Positions 1-8,431 of a DNA stretch of 34,510 nucleotides are shown piece by piece (the stretch's first letter is position 1; the number at the start of each line of letters is the position of its first letter). Below the pieces are notes generated by a model. It did not search any database. It was not told the origin of the DNA and saw nothing but the letters and a program-made list of their open reading frames with translations. The stretch is taken from the NCBI GenBank assembly GCA_902493335.1, contig CABUPJ010000038.1, positions 1-34,510 of the forward strand. Direction: 5' to 3'. A program made the translations under genes and the position numbers. The DNA is from an uncultured Porphyromonadaceae bacterium (lineage in GTDB: Bacteria; Bacteroidota; Bacteroidia; Bacteroidales; Muribaculaceae).

Positions 1-55
1 ATAGTTCGCCCAATCCCTCGGGTAAGAACTGCCAAAATGCTTCGCCGGTTTTCAT
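1..55 (-). CDS. 5' end of a leftward gene, possibly a transposase N-terminal region
   Basis: On the minus strand an ATG at 55 opens 18 codons that run off the window edge. The peptide begins MKTGEAFWQFLPEGLGEL. The LPEGL pattern right after the start resembles the N-terminal segment of small Bacteroidetes transposase reading frames (ISAon1-type), but 18 residues are too few to be sure. A TAAATTTG box (minus strand, 67 to 60) lies directly upstream and would leave almost no 5' leader. It could equally be any other small gene. Confidence 0.4.
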   Translation of the reverse strand, partial: MKTGEAFWQFLPEGLGEL

Positions 56-59
56 ACCA

Positions 60-67
60 CAAATTTA
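60..67 (-). promoter_or_regulatory. Bacteroidetes -7 box for the leftward edge gene
   Basis: The minus strand reads TAAATTTG, a full match to TAnnTTTG. It is five bases upstream of the ATG at 55. No TTTG is visible at the right distance, so only the -7 half is supported. Confidence 0.35.
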
Positions 68-114
68 ACACTTTTCGCTAAATGAATGCACCGTGTTTTC
101 GGATTGAGCCCAAA

Positions 115-130
115 TGACATCATTATGTCA
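115..130. repeat. short perfect inverted repeat in the divergent intergenic region
   Basis: TGACAT, four bases, then ATGTCA. It lies 40 bases upstream of the large secreted-protein gene and about 60 bases upstream of the leftward edge gene. It could be an operator or chance; nothing else in the region helps decide. Confidence 0.3.
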
Positions 131-169
131 GCATGCGACGTTTCCAAAATCTATTAACCAAAACCTTTA

Positions 170-3022
170 ATGATGAAAAAATTCCTGATTTGTTTGCTGG
201 CATGCGCGGCGGTCGCCTCTGCATCGACAGCCAACGCCACCGTCATCTACGGCTATCAGGCTTTTGAGCCTCTGCCCGACCCCAAGCGCGGCCCGGTATA
301 TTTTGACACATCGGACGTTTCGAAATTTACTTTCCTCGCCGACAACACCGACGAAAGCATCATCTACGCCGGATATTACCTCAACTATCACTGGTATGGC
401 CAGGCAATAGTGCGCGGCACCCAGTCGAGCGTCGAGGGCATGTTTGACATCGACATGACCACCGGCAAGCGCACTTTAATTAAAAAAGGCGGCATGAAGC
501 TCATCGACATGACCGTCGACTATTCGACCGGAGACATCTACGGCATCCGCAACGGCAGCCGCATCCTCGGCAAATTCGACCCTGCGACGGGCGAAAACAG
601 CGCTATCGGCATCTTCAATCACAACGGCAGCGAGGTCTATATGATTGCCATCGCCGCCGACCTCGACGGCACACTCTACGGCGTCAGCACCGACGACCGC
701 CTCTTCAAAATAAGCAAGACCGACGCAGCGCTGACCCTCGTCGGCAACCTTGAGGCCGACGCCGCCTTCGACCAGTCGATGGAATTCGACCACAATACAG
801 GCACCCTCTACTGGGCCAACAACGGTGACTACAGCCTCTACACCGTCGACAAGACGACAGGCAAAGCCACCCGCATCGGCTCGCTCGGAGAAAACGGTGT
901 GTCGAGCATGGCATCGCTCTTCATTCCCTATATCCACGTGGCCAAAGGCGCTCCCGACCGCGTCACCGAGCGCAAAGCCCAGGGCGCCGAGACCTCTGTC
1001 ACTCTGACATGGAAAAACCCTGCTGTCGACGCTCAGGGCAATGCCCTCGGCGAACTCAAAGGCGTGAAAGTGCTCCGCGACGGCAAACAGGTGGCAGACA
1101 TCACCACTGACGTCAAAGTCGGCACTGCCATGAGCTATACAGACAAAAATCTCGCGTCAGACATCGTTTATAAATACAGCCTCGTACCCTACAACAGCAA
1201 AGGCGACGGCGGTGTCGACGGCATCGACATCGAGACGCGCACCGGCAAGGATCTTCCTGCGGCTCCCGGCGCCCTGACAGCCACCCAGGGCGACAGCGAA
1301 GTGACACTGACCTGGACGGCACCGACAGCCGGCATGAACGGCGGCAGCTTTACCCCCGCCGACATCACGGGCTATGAAATCAAGCGCGGCGAAACCGTGC
1401 TGACAACCGTGCCGGCATCACAGCTCAGCTACACAGACAAATATCAGTTTGGACGCTACAGCTACACCGTCACTGCAATCAGCGCCGCCGGTAAAGGCGT
1501 TGCGGCAACCATAACCGACGTCATCATCAAACCGGCCGACTGGATTGTGATGTGCAACGGCGAAGCCACAATCGAACAGGGCAAGACTTATAAATTCTAC
1601 GATGAAGGCGGTCCCAACGGCAACTACCGCAACGAACTCAAACAGACTATCGTGCTGCGTCCGGCTGTGGAAGGCGACTATGTCTGCGTCAATTTCACCA
1701 AATTCTGCATCGACGATTACGGCGACTACCTCTATGTCTATGACGGTCCCGACACCGACAGCCGCCAGATTGGCGAATTCGCCTCGACAACGCTGCCCTC
1801 GGGCCTGCAGAACCTCGAGGCCACGACAGCATCGGGTTGCCTGACATTTGTCTTCGAATCAGACCTCATCTTCGCCGAATCTGGCTGGGAAGCCGACGTC
1901 ACAGTCAGAACCCGCGCCGCCAACGACCTCGCCGCCGAGTCAATCATGGCCCGCACACTGGTTGCCGCCGAAAGCGAATGCACCTACACCGTCACCGTAG
2001 CCAATAAAGGTCTCAAAACCGCCTCGGGCTGGAAGGTATCGCTCCTTGACGGCGACAAAGTCATCGCCGACGCTCCCGGTGTCAGCCTTGAACCGGGCAA
2101 AAGCACTGACATAAAAGTCGTCTACAAACCTACTGTAACCGGGACACTGAATATCTCTGCCCGCGTTGACTTCGACGCAGACAATAACATTGACAACAAC
2201 CGCACGGCCACACTCGCACAGAACGTCATCGCAGCCGGCACCACATTCCTCAACCTTGAGGCTGCCGAAGATGTCGCCACCACAGTCGAAATCATGCCAA
2301 TGTCGTTCATGTCAGTCCAGTCAATCTCCGAAGTCATAGTCGATGCCTCCAAACTCCAATCGGTAAAAAACATGTATCTTATAGGCATCAGCTATCCTCT
2401 TGTAGAGGTGACCGAATCTTATCATGAAGTTCCCGCTACCATCTGGGCCGGAGTGACAGAACTTGCTGATCTCAAAGACAACATTGTTCCTGCCAATCAG
2501 ATGACGCTCGGCTTCGACGGTAAATTTGATATCGCACCCGGCATGTCAACCATTGATTTCTTCTTCAACAAAAGCAACGTTGAATACAAAGGCGGAAATC
2601 TTGCCGTTATGGTACACAAAGCGATCTCAAACACAAATCGTTATGGCGTTTCATTCAGAGGAGACTACGGTTACGGCCATACCCATGACAACATATCGCG
2701 CTTTGACGCCAGTTTCTCAGCAGACGATGCTACGCCGTTTAATCCTAACGAAATCTTCGGCTATGGAGGCCAGAATATCATCCCCGATATGATTCTGCTT
2801 TTCAGCAAAGACAACAGCGGCGTCAATGACGCAGCCGTCGATCTGAACGGAGCAGGCATCCGCGCCGTCGCCGGAGGCATCGCCTCTGACATCGCAGCCG
2901 AGGTCTACAACCTCGCCGGCATGCGCGTCGCGACTCTCGCTCCAGGCGAGACAGCAGCTCTCGCCAAAGGCATCTATGTCGTGCGCACAGCATCGGCATC
3001 AGTCAAGATTGCAGTGAGATAA
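170..3022 (+). CDS. secreted multidomain protein: propeller-like, two FN3, CUB-like, CARDB-like, T9SS-type tail
   Basis: 950 residues. Residues 1-23 are a signal peptide (KFLICLLACAAVASA then cleavage near ANA). About 25-255 show repeated DxxTG / YG motifs like a beta-propeller. About 262-355 and 363-452 are fibronectin type III domains (SVTLTW, EVTLTW). About 460-580 is CUB-like (DDYGDYLYVYDGPD). About 585-690 is CARDB-like (CTYTVTVANKG). Residues 690-900 are not recognised. The last 45 residues (VYNLAGMRVATL ... GIYVVR) match the type IX secretion sorting-domain pattern. This implies export and surface attachment or release, in adhesion or substrate binding; no catalytic motif was seen. Two ATGs (170, 173) are adjacent; either may be used. 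A terminator follows at 3048-3082. Confidence 0.8.
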   Translation: MMKKFLICLLACAAVASASTANATVIYGYQAFEPLPDPKRGPVYFDTSDVSKFTFLADNTDESIIYAGYYLNYHWYGQAIVRGTQSSVEGMFDIDMTTGKRTLIKKGGMKLIDMTVDYSTGDIYGIRNGSRILGKFDPATGENSAIGIFNHNGSEVYMIAIAADLDGTLYGVSTDDRLFKISKTDAALTLVGNLEADAAFDQSMEFDHNTGTLYWANNGDYSLYTVDKTTGKATRIGSLGENGVSSMASLFIPYIHVAKGAPDRVTERKAQGAETSVTLTWKNPAVDAQGNALGELKGVKVLRDGKQVADITTDVKVGTAMSYTDKNLASDIVYKYSLVPYNSKGDGGVDGIDIETRTGKDLPAAPGALTATQGDSEVTLTWTAPTAGMNGGSFTPADITGYEIKRGETVLTTVPASQLSYTDKYQFGRYSYTVTAISAAGKGVAATITDVIIKPADWIVMCNGEATIEQGKTYKFYDEGGPNGNYRNELKQTIVLRPAVEGDYVCVNFTKFCIDDYGDYLYVYDGPDTDSRQIGEFASTTLPSGLQNLEATTASGCLTFVFESDLIFAESGWEADVTVRTRAANDLAAESIMARTLVAAESECTYTVTVANKGLKTASGWKVSLLDGDKVIADAPGVSLEPGKSTDIKVVYKPTVTGTLNISARVDFDADNNIDNNRTATLAQNVIAAGTTFLNLEAAEDVATTVEIMPMSFMSVQSISEVIVDASKLQSVKNMYLIGISYPLVEVTESYHEVPATIWAGVTELADLKDNIVPANQMTLGFDGKFDIAPGMSTIDFFFNKSNVEYKGGNLAVMVHKAISNTNRYGVSFRGDYGYGHTHDNISRFDASFSADDATPFNPNEIFGYGGQNIIPDMILLFSKDNSGVNDAAVDLNGAGIRAVAGGIASDIAAEVYNLAGMRVATLAPGETAALAKGIYVVRTASASVKIAVR

Positions 3023-3047
3023 CATAGAGAGGAAAATTTTATACCTT

Positions 3048-3082
3048 GCGGCCCGAGTCGTTTACCACACGATCCGGGCCGC
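3048..3082 (+). terminator. rho-independent terminator after the secreted-protein gene
   Basis: GCGGCCCG pairs with CGGGCCGC, and the inner TCG/CGA extends the stem after a mismatch. AATTGTTT follows. It starts 25 bases after the stop codon at 3022. Confidence 0.75.
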
Positions 3083-3156
3083 AATTGTTTATAGACAGAA
3101 AGACCGCACTCCGGTGTACCCGCGAAGCAATTGTCGTTCAGATAATTTTTCTTCAA

Positions 3157-3188
3157 GTTGTCTGTATACGAAAATTTGTCTACCTTTG
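3157..3188 (+). promoter_or_regulatory. promoter for the small lipoprotein gene
   Basis: TACCTTTG at 3181-3188 is a full TAnnTTTG match. GTTG at 3157-3160 is a three-of-four match to the -33 TTTG, with a 20-base spacer. Transcription would begin near 3195, leaving a leader of almost 90 bases before the ATG at 3282. Confidence 0.5.
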
Positions 3189-3281
3189 TATTGAATATGA
3201 CAGCAGCATTATGTTGACGCCATACCATTTTACATCAAACAATTAACTATTCCTTAACAAAGGACCGAATTCTTCTATCAG

Positions 3282-3737
3282 ATGAAAAAATTTTTGTTCT
3301 TATTTGTTCTGCCTTTTGTCGCTGTTGCTTTGAGCAGCTGCGATGACGACGATGATGTCATGGACACAAAGCTGATAAAAGGGCAATGGGAACTCGTCTC
3401 ACAGGACTCTCCCGATCGTAACTGCATCTACAATTTCACCACTCAGAGCGAGAATACATGGTCGTGGGGCATTCTGACTACGTATTATCTCACCGCGTCA
3501 GGCACACCGGTGCACGACAAGGTATATGACTGGCATGTTTCAGACCCGAATAATTACGACACTGTATACCTTGACATCACACTGTCAGGAGAACTCGACC
3601 CTGACGATATTATGGAAAACACCGAATATTACATCGTTGAAAAGCTCACGTCGTCTGAGATGTTGCTGGAGAAACAGGACGGCGACAAGAAGACGAAACT
3701 CAAATTCGTTCGCCGAAACGACCTGCCGCTTCCCTGA
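3282..3737 (+). CDS. small exported lipoprotein, lipocalin-like fold possible
   Basis: 151 residues with a lipoprotein signal: hydrophobic stretch, then LSSC followed by a run of five Asp. Asp right after the Cys fits surface-directed or inner-membrane-retained lipoproteins. The body (IKGQWELVSQD ... LEKQDGDKKTKLKFVRR) has the alternating strands of short lipocalin-like Bacteroidetes proteins, which begin with a GxW motif. No enzyme motif is visible and I do not recognise a specific family. It is monocistronic, with its own promoter and a terminator at 3765-3791. Confidence 0.7.
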   Translation: MKKFLFLFVLPFVAVALSSCDDDDDVMDTKLIKGQWELVSQDSPDRNCIYNFTTQSENTWSWGILTTYYLTASGTPVHDKVYDWHVSDPNNYDTVYLDITLSGELDPDDIMENTEYYIVEKLTSSEMLLEKQDGDKKTKLKFVRRNDLPLP

Positions 3738-3764
3738 ACGATCTGAGCCCATAATATAATAACA

Positions 3765-3791
3765 CGGCCCGGGCGATTGTCGTCCGGGCCG
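3765..3791. terminator. bidirectional terminator between convergent genes
   Basis: A 12-pair stem, CGGCCCGGGCGA with TCGTCCGGGCCG (one G-T pair), closes a three-base loop. It lies between the stop of the lipoprotein gene (3737) and the stop of the leftward glmM (3826), so it can serve both. Confidence 0.75.
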
Positions 3792-3825
3792 CTGTCTTAT
3801 AGTGAAAGTTATGATTTCGGAGGGA

Positions 3826-5214
3826 TTATTCTGTCATCTTGACTATCATGGCCTTGACAGAGTCGCCGAGCTGTTGGGCTGCTTCGGGTGTGTGGGCCTC
3901 GGCATAGACGCGGATGATAGGCTCGGTGTTTGACTTGCGCAGGTGTACCCAGCTGTCTTCAAAGTCAATCTTGACGCCGTCGATGTCGGTAATCTTCTCA
4001 CCGGCAAAGCGCTCTTTGACGGCGGCGAGCAGGGCGTCGACGTCAAGCGAGGGCTGAAGCTCGACTTTGGTCTTGTAGATATCGTAGGGGGGATATGTCT
4101 GACGGAGCTCGCTGACTTTCTTGCCCGACTTGGCGAGAAGGGTCAGGAATAGGGCGACACCGACGAGGGCGTCGCGGCCATAGTGTGCGGCGGGATAGAT
4201 GACACCACCGTTGCCCTCGCCGCCGATGACGGCGCCGGTGGCTTTCATCTTGGTGGTGACATTGACTTCGCCGACGGCGGCCGCCTCGTAGCTGCAGCCG
4301 TGGGCGACGGTGACGTCACGCAGGGCGCGGCTCGAGCTGAGGTTGCTGACCGTGGGGCCAGGCGTGAGGCCGAGGAGGTAGTCGGCGACAGAGACGAGGG
4401 TATATTCTTCGCCGAACATCTCGCCGTTTTCCATGACGATGGCAAGACGGTCGACATCGGGGTCGACGACGAAGCCGACGTCGGCGCCGCTTTCGCGGGT
4501 CACGCGGGCGATATCGGTGAGGTTGGCCGGTATGGGCTCGGGGTTATGGGCAAACTTGCCTGTAGCCTCGCAGTTGAGTTCGACTATATTCTTCACGCCG
4601 AGGGCGCGCAGCAGCTGGGGAATGACAACACCGCCGACAGAGTTGACGGCGTCGACAGCTACCGTGAAACCGGCCTTGGCGATGGCGTCGCGGTCGACGG
4701 CGTCGAGAGCGAGCACCATGTCGATATGGCGACGGTTGTATGTGTTGTTGATATACTCATGACCGAGGTCATCGACGTCAGCGAAGTGATATTCGTCGGC
4801 AGCGGCGATGCGGAGCACTTCCTTGCCTTCGGCGTCGCTGAGGAATTCGCCGTGTTCGTTGAGCAGTTTGAGAGCATTCCACTGTTTGGGGTTATGCGAG
4901 GCGGTGAGAATCAAGCCGCCGCAAGCGTTCTCGGCCACAACGGCGATTTCAGTCGTCGGCGTCGAGGCGAGGCCGATATTGACGACGTCGAAGCCCATCG
5001 AGACGAGGGTTCCGACGACGATGTCAGAGACCATCTTGCCCGAGAGACGGGCGTCGCGGCCGACAACGATGGTGTTGCTCGTGCGGGTTGTTGTCTTTTT
5101 GATGAATTCGGCATATGCAGCCGTAAACTTGACGATGTCGATGGGGGTGAGTCCGTCACCTGCCTTGGCGCCGATGGTGCCGCGGATGCCCGATATTGAT
5201 TTTATGAGTGTCAT
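3826..5214 (-). CDS. glmM: phosphoglucosamine mutase (alpha-D-phosphohexomutase family)
   Basis: 462 residues, full length. The family interconverts glucosamine-6-phosphate and glucosamine-1-phosphate in the cytoplasm, on the route to UDP-GlcNAc for peptidoglycan and LPS. Four signatures are present: TASHNP with the phosphorylated Ser106; the metal loop DPDVDR (251-256); the sugar loop GGEGNGG (331-337); and the phosphate-binding RKSNTEPIIRVY near the C-terminus. The DPDVDR and GEGNGG variants resemble archaeal-type and Bacteroidetes mutases rather than the E. coli form, so phosphomannomutase activity cannot be excluded. It is the last gene of a three-gene leftward operon; only 6 bases separate it from the DUF4827 gene. 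Confidence 0.88.
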   Translation of the reverse strand: MTLIKSISGIRGTIGAKAGDGLTPIDIVKFTAAYAEFIKKTTTRTSNTIVVGRDARLSGKMVSDIVVGTLVSMGFDVVNIGLASTPTTEIAVVAENACGGLILTASHNPKQWNALKLLNEHGEFLSDAEGKEVLRIAAADEYHFADVDDLGHEYINNTYNRRHIDMVLALDAVDRDAIAKAGFTVAVDAVNSVGGVVIPQLLRALGVKNIVELNCEATGKFAHNPEPIPANLTDIARVTRESGADVGFVVDPDVDRLAIVMENGEMFGEEYTLVSVADYLLGLTPGPTVSNLSSSRALRDVTVAHGCSYEAAAVGEVNVTTKMKATGAVIGGEGNGGVIYPAAHYGRDALVGVALFLTLLAKSGKKVSELRQTYPPYDIYKTKVELQPSLDVDALLAAVKERFAGEKITDIDGVKIDFEDSWVHLRKSNTEPIIRVYAEAHTPEAAQQLGDSVKAMIVKMTE

Positions 5215-5220
5215 GATTTA

Positions 5221-5793
5221 TTATATCTTAGGACGGTAATATCTTAAATGGTATAGAAAAGGAACGACGTTGGCGATTTCGCTCGAGAAGCCATACTGCG
5301 ACTTGATAACGAGGTTGACCTCGCAGTCGACGGGGAGATATGCCAGAGGCGTCTGTACACCTGAGCCCCACTGGATGCTGCTCTGGAGCTGATAGTTGTT
5401 ATATCTGAAACTCGAGTTGAGATAACCCATGTCGGTCTCGTTGCCTGTGCCTGAGGGCAATTTGCCGTCGGCGTAGTTGTTGAGGTTGTAACGGGTAAAA
5501 CGGAAGTAGATGAGCTCGTCGTCTTCGACACGGTTGTCTTTTGTGCCGGGATCGATAACCTGCATATAGAGCATGCCGTCTTCGTCGAGACGGTAGTAAG
5601 GGGCGTCGGGACCGGTGATGAAGACCGTGTCGGCCGGAATCTCGGCCACAACCATCTGGTCGGCGAGATAGCGGTTGACGCTCTGGGTCTCGGTGTCGAG
5701 CAGCTCGGCGTAAGTCTTGCCGTCGTCGCAGGAAACGGCGGCTGCGGCAATCACAGTCGAGAATATGGCGATTATGATTCTTGAGAATTTCAT
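5221..5793 (-). CDS. DUF4827 family lipoprotein
   Basis: 190 residues. The N-terminus MKFSRIIIAIFSTVIAAAAVSC is a lipoprotein signal with the lipid-modified Cys at 22. The remainder (KTYAELLDTETQSVNRYL, DELIYFRFTRYN, YGFSSEIANVVPFLYHLRYY) matches what I know of DUF4827, a Bacteroidetes family found between a DHH phosphoesterase and GlmM. Some such proteins resemble FKBP-type folds, but no catalytic residues can be assigned. It lies 11 bases after nrnA and 6 bases before glmM, so all three are probably one transcript. Confidence 0.75.
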   Translation of the reverse strand: MKFSRIIIAIFSTVIAAAAVSCDDGKTYAELLDTETQSVNRYLADQMVVAEIPADTVFITGPDAPYYRLDEDGMLYMQVIDPGTKDNRVEDDELIYFRFTRYNLNNYADGKLPSGTGNETDMGYLNSSFRYNNYQLQSSIQWGSGVQTPLAYLPVDCEVNLVIKSQYGFSSEIANVVPFLYHLRYYRPKI

Positions 5794-5804
5794 GACTGGT
5801 AATG

Positions 5805-6839
5805 TTATTGTTTGTCGATATATTTCTTTTTGTTTTCGGCAATCAGCGAGCGGAAGAGCTCGGCAGCCTCGTCGAGCGTGCCGTCAAACTCGCCGCCTGC
5901 GGCGTTGAGATGACCGCCGCCGCCGAAGTGGTCGTGACAGAGCGCGTTGACCGGGAAATCGCCTTTGCTGCGCATCGATATCTTGACGTAGTTGTCTTCT
6001 TCGCGCATGAAAGCCGAATATACGATGCCGGGAATCGCCAGCGGCCTGTTGACAAGCCCCTCGGTGTCGCCTTTGGTATAGTGGAAACGGTTGAGTTCAG
6101 AGCGGTCAAGGCAGATAAGGGCCGCGCCGCCGTCTTTGAAAACCTCCATCTTCTTCGACATGGCGTAGGCGTTGAGACGCAGGCAGTTTTCAGAATGTGT
6201 ATTGAACAGGCGCTCATAGAGCATGTTTTTGTCGACACCTTTACGTATGAGTTCGGCGACGATGATATATGCGTCGGGGTCGTTGGCGTTATATGAGAAA
6301 TTGCCCGTGTCGGTCATCATTCCGGCAAGAAGGCACTCGGCGGCATAACGGTCGATGAGGTTGAACAGCTCGAGACGGCAGAAGACTCTGAAGAGCAGAG
6401 CGCACGTCGACGACTGGTCGGGATGAGAGAACACCGGGTCGGCGAAGTCGCCGGGATCGAGATGGTGGTCGATGAGCACCTTGGCGGCGTTGCTGGCTGC
6501 AATCGGCCCGGCGAGTGCGCCTACACGCTTGAGTTCGTTGTAATCGAGGCAGAATATCAGATCGGCGTCAGCGATGAGACCGGCGGCGAAGTCGGGATAC
6601 TGCCTGGCGTCAATCATCTCTTTGGCACCGGGAAGGAACATCAGGTTTGACAATGCCCTGTCGGGCAGGATGACCTTGACATCCTTGCCTAATGTGGTCA
6701 TGACGGCAGCCATGGCGAGAGACGACCCGACCGCATCGCCGTCGGGCGACATGTGGGTCGTGACGACAACCTTGCGGGATTCGTCGAGCAAACGCTTGAG
6801 ACGCTTGACATCAGCTTCTTTTATTATTCGTGTCAGCAT
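5805..6839 (-). CDS. nrnA: DHH/DHHA1 phosphoesterase: bifunctional oligoribonuclease / PAP phosphatase
   Basis: 344 residues. N-terminal DHH domain: THMSPDGDAVGSS (His29, Asp33, Asp35), CLDYNEL (Asp99) and LIDHHLDPG (124-126). The linker carries MTDTGNFSYN, and the C-terminal DHHA1 domain ends with FGGGGHLNAAGG. In characterised relatives these residues bind Mn and hydrolyse short RNA oligomers and 3'-phosphoadenosine 5'-phosphate, finishing mRNA decay and sulfur-metabolism clean-up in the cytoplasm. It is first in the operon with DUF4827 and glmM. The ATG at 6839 lies about 10 bases after the predicted transcription start, so the leader is very short. Confidence 0.88.
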   Translation of the reverse strand: MLTRIIKEADVKRLKRLLDESRKVVVTTHMSPDGDAVGSSLAMAAVMTTLGKDVKVILPDRALSNLMFLPGAKEMIDARQYPDFAAGLIADADLIFCLDYNELKRVGALAGPIAASNAAKVLIDHHLDPGDFADPVFSHPDQSSTCALLFRVFCRLELFNLIDRYAAECLLAGMMTDTGNFSYNANDPDAYIIVAELIRKGVDKNMLYERLFNTHSENCLRLNAYAMSKKMEVFKDGGAALICLDRSELNRFHYTKGDTEGLVNRPLAIPGIVYSAFMREEDNYVKISMRSKGDFPVNALCHDHFGGGGHLNAAGGEFDGTLDEAAELFRSLIAENKKKYIDKQ

Positions 6840-6855
6840 GTTACAGAAATGTTTG

Positions 6856-6886
6856 CAAAGTTAACATTTCTCGTCATTAATCCAAA
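6856..6886 (-). promoter_or_regulatory. strong promoter for the nrnA - DUF4827 - glmM operon
   Basis: On the minus strand TTTG (6886-6883) is followed by 19 bases and TAACTTTG (6863-6856). Both boxes match the Bacteroidetes consensus exactly at the usual spacing. The predicted start is near 6849, just ahead of the nrnA ATG. Confidence 0.75.
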
Positions 6887-7017
6887 GCAAAGGCCCGCGT
6901 TTTAAGAAAGTTTTTGATTGACAGCACTCATAAAAGCGTGTGCCGCGTCGCGAAATACAACGGAGCACACACTCTCATAATTAATCTGTCTACACGCCTG
7001 ATATATGATCAAGTCGC

Positions 7018-7521
7018 TTAGTCGAATTCTTTTTTAATCTGCTCGCACCATGCCTCGACACGCTTTTCGGTCAGTTCGGGATGATTGCCCTGGTCTATGG
7101 TCAGGCCTACCATCGCGCCGTCGCGGTATGATTTCGATTCGCCGAAGTCATAGCCGTCGGCATTGAAATGACCTGTCATCGTGGCGCCTGTGGCGGCCAT
7201 GCGGTCATAAATCTGGCCTACGGCGTCGCAAAATGTGTCATACATAGTCTCGTCGCCGCAACCGAAGACCGCGATTTTCTTGCCTTTAAGGTCAAGAACC
7301 TCGGCTCCGGCAATGAAATCATACCAGTTGTCTTCGAGATCGCCCGAACCCCATGTGCTTGAGCCAAGTATAAGATTATCATAAGCGCCGAGAGCCGATG
7401 GCGCCGAATAGGCAACATCATGGACATCGGCGGTGTCGACACCGAGACGTCCGGCTATCATCCGTGCTACATCGGCCGTGTTGCCCGTAGCCGAACCGTA
7501 GAATATACCTGTTTTTTTCAT
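7018..7521 (-). CDS. fldA: flavodoxin, long-chain type
   Basis: 167 residues. The N-terminus MKKTGIFYGSATGNTADVA carries the FMN phosphate loop (GSATGNT, residues 9-15). STWGSGDLEDNW and FGCGDETMYDTFCDAV are the two isoalloxazine-binding loops of flavodoxins. The extra segment around GHFNADGYDFGESKSY marks the long-chain class. It is a soluble one-electron carrier that can replace ferredoxin. It is transcribed alone and divergent from the OmpA-domain gene; a clear TAnnTTTG box was not found upstream. A weak stem (GTGTG/CACAC arms, about 6945-6975) after the stop may terminate it. Confidence 0.92.
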   Translation of the reverse strand: MKKTGIFYGSATGNTADVARMIAGRLGVDTADVHDVAYSAPSALGAYDNLILGSSTWGSGDLEDNWYDFIAGAEVLDLKGKKIAVFGCGDETMYDTFCDAVGQIYDRMAATGATMTGHFNADGYDFGESKSYRDGAMVGLTIDQGNHPELTEKRVEAWCEQIKKEFD

Positions 7522-7628
7522 ATTGCAGTTGTTAATTGAGTCTTTATGTTATAACATTTGACTTATCACGCTTGTTTAATAGATGTAATACTTGTGTAAT
7601 TTATCTTTTCAATAAAATAGGACCAACT

Positions 7629-8360
7629 ATGAAAACAGACAAAGACACACCCAAAGGCCTTCCCGGCCACAAAGATTCGCTCCGCATCGAGGGTCACGCA
7701 GAGCCCGCGCGCCTCAACGCGCCGCAGGAATCCGGTGAAGCCACCGACCCGATACTCGCCGCAGCCACAGAACGCACTCCCGGAGCCGTCAAATGGCTCG
7801 GAGCCATAATGGCGCTCCTCGGCATCGCCGCCATCGTGATGCTCTTCGTCGGCTACCGTCACCACTCAACGGCCGACAGGCACATGGCCGTGGCCGAGCG
7901 CACCATTCCCCGCCACAAGTTGCTCAAACGCGGCACTCCGGCATTCGACGCCATGATGAACGCCCAGGATTACACGACATACGGCTTCTCGGCATCGCCG
8001 AAACAGGCGTCTGACGTTCTGAAAAACCGCACCGTCAACGGCATCTACGACCCCACGACAGGCATGGTCTATCTCTTCCGCACCGACAATGCTGACGTCG
8101 ACGAAAACGCCGCGCTCAGCGACTTCGCCCGAAAGGCCGCAGACGCGGGCTATAATGTAGAGATACGCGCCTATACCGACCCGCGGGGACGCGCCGACTA
8201 TAACCGCCGGCTGAGCGAACGCCGCGCACGCGCCGTCGGCGACTACATGTGCCGCCACGGCCTCTCGCCCAAGCAGGTCAAGGCCAAGGGCATGGGCGCC
8301 ACCGACGCCTACGGCAGCCATGCACAGGACCGCCGCGCCGAAATCCGCGTCGTCAGATAA
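7629..8360 (+). CDS. single-pass membrane protein with C-terminal OmpA peptidoglycan-binding domain
   Basis: 243 residues from the ATG at 7629. An upstream in-frame start at 7536 would add 31 residues lying in the promoter region and is rejected. Residues about 55-77 (WLGAIMALLGIAAIVMLFVGY) form one membrane helix after a hydrophilic N-terminus, so there is no cleaved signal. From about residue 117 onward is the OmpA-like fold with TDPRGRADYNRRLSERRARAV, whose Asp and Arg bind diaminopimelate in the family. This predicts an inner-membrane protein reaching peptidoglycan. It is monocistronic, with a terminator at 8397-8427. Confidence 0.8.
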   Translation: MKTDKDTPKGLPGHKDSLRIEGHAEPARLNAPQESGEATDPILAAATERTPGAVKWLGAIMALLGIAAIVMLFVGYRHHSTADRHMAVAERTIPRHKLLKRGTPAFDAMMNAQDYTTYGFSASPKQASDVLKNRTVNGIYDPTTGMVYLFRTDNADVDENAALSDFARKAADAGYNVEIRAYTDPRGRADYNRRLSERRARAVGDYMCRHGLSPKQVKAKGMGATDAYGSHAQDRRAEIRVVR

Positions 8361-8396
8361 AAAAACGCCTCAAACCACGACCTTGGCATACCTATC

Positions 8397-8427
8397 GGCC
8401 CCGGACGCCCGACCAGCCTCCGGGACC
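8397..8427 (+). terminator. rho-independent terminator after the OmpA-domain gene
   Basis: GGCCCCGGA pairs with TCCGGGACC with one mismatch around a 13-base loop, followed by GGTTTTATC. The T-rich end overlaps the 3' end of the convergent gene at 8432. Confidence 0.55.
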
Positions 8428-8431
8428 GGTT

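Noticed and set aside
4183..5199. Long plus-strand frame opposite glmM (338 codons)
   Set aside because: It mirrors the GC-rich third positions of glmM, which has all family motifs; the translated product is Asp/Val/Gly-rich and has no recognisable domain.
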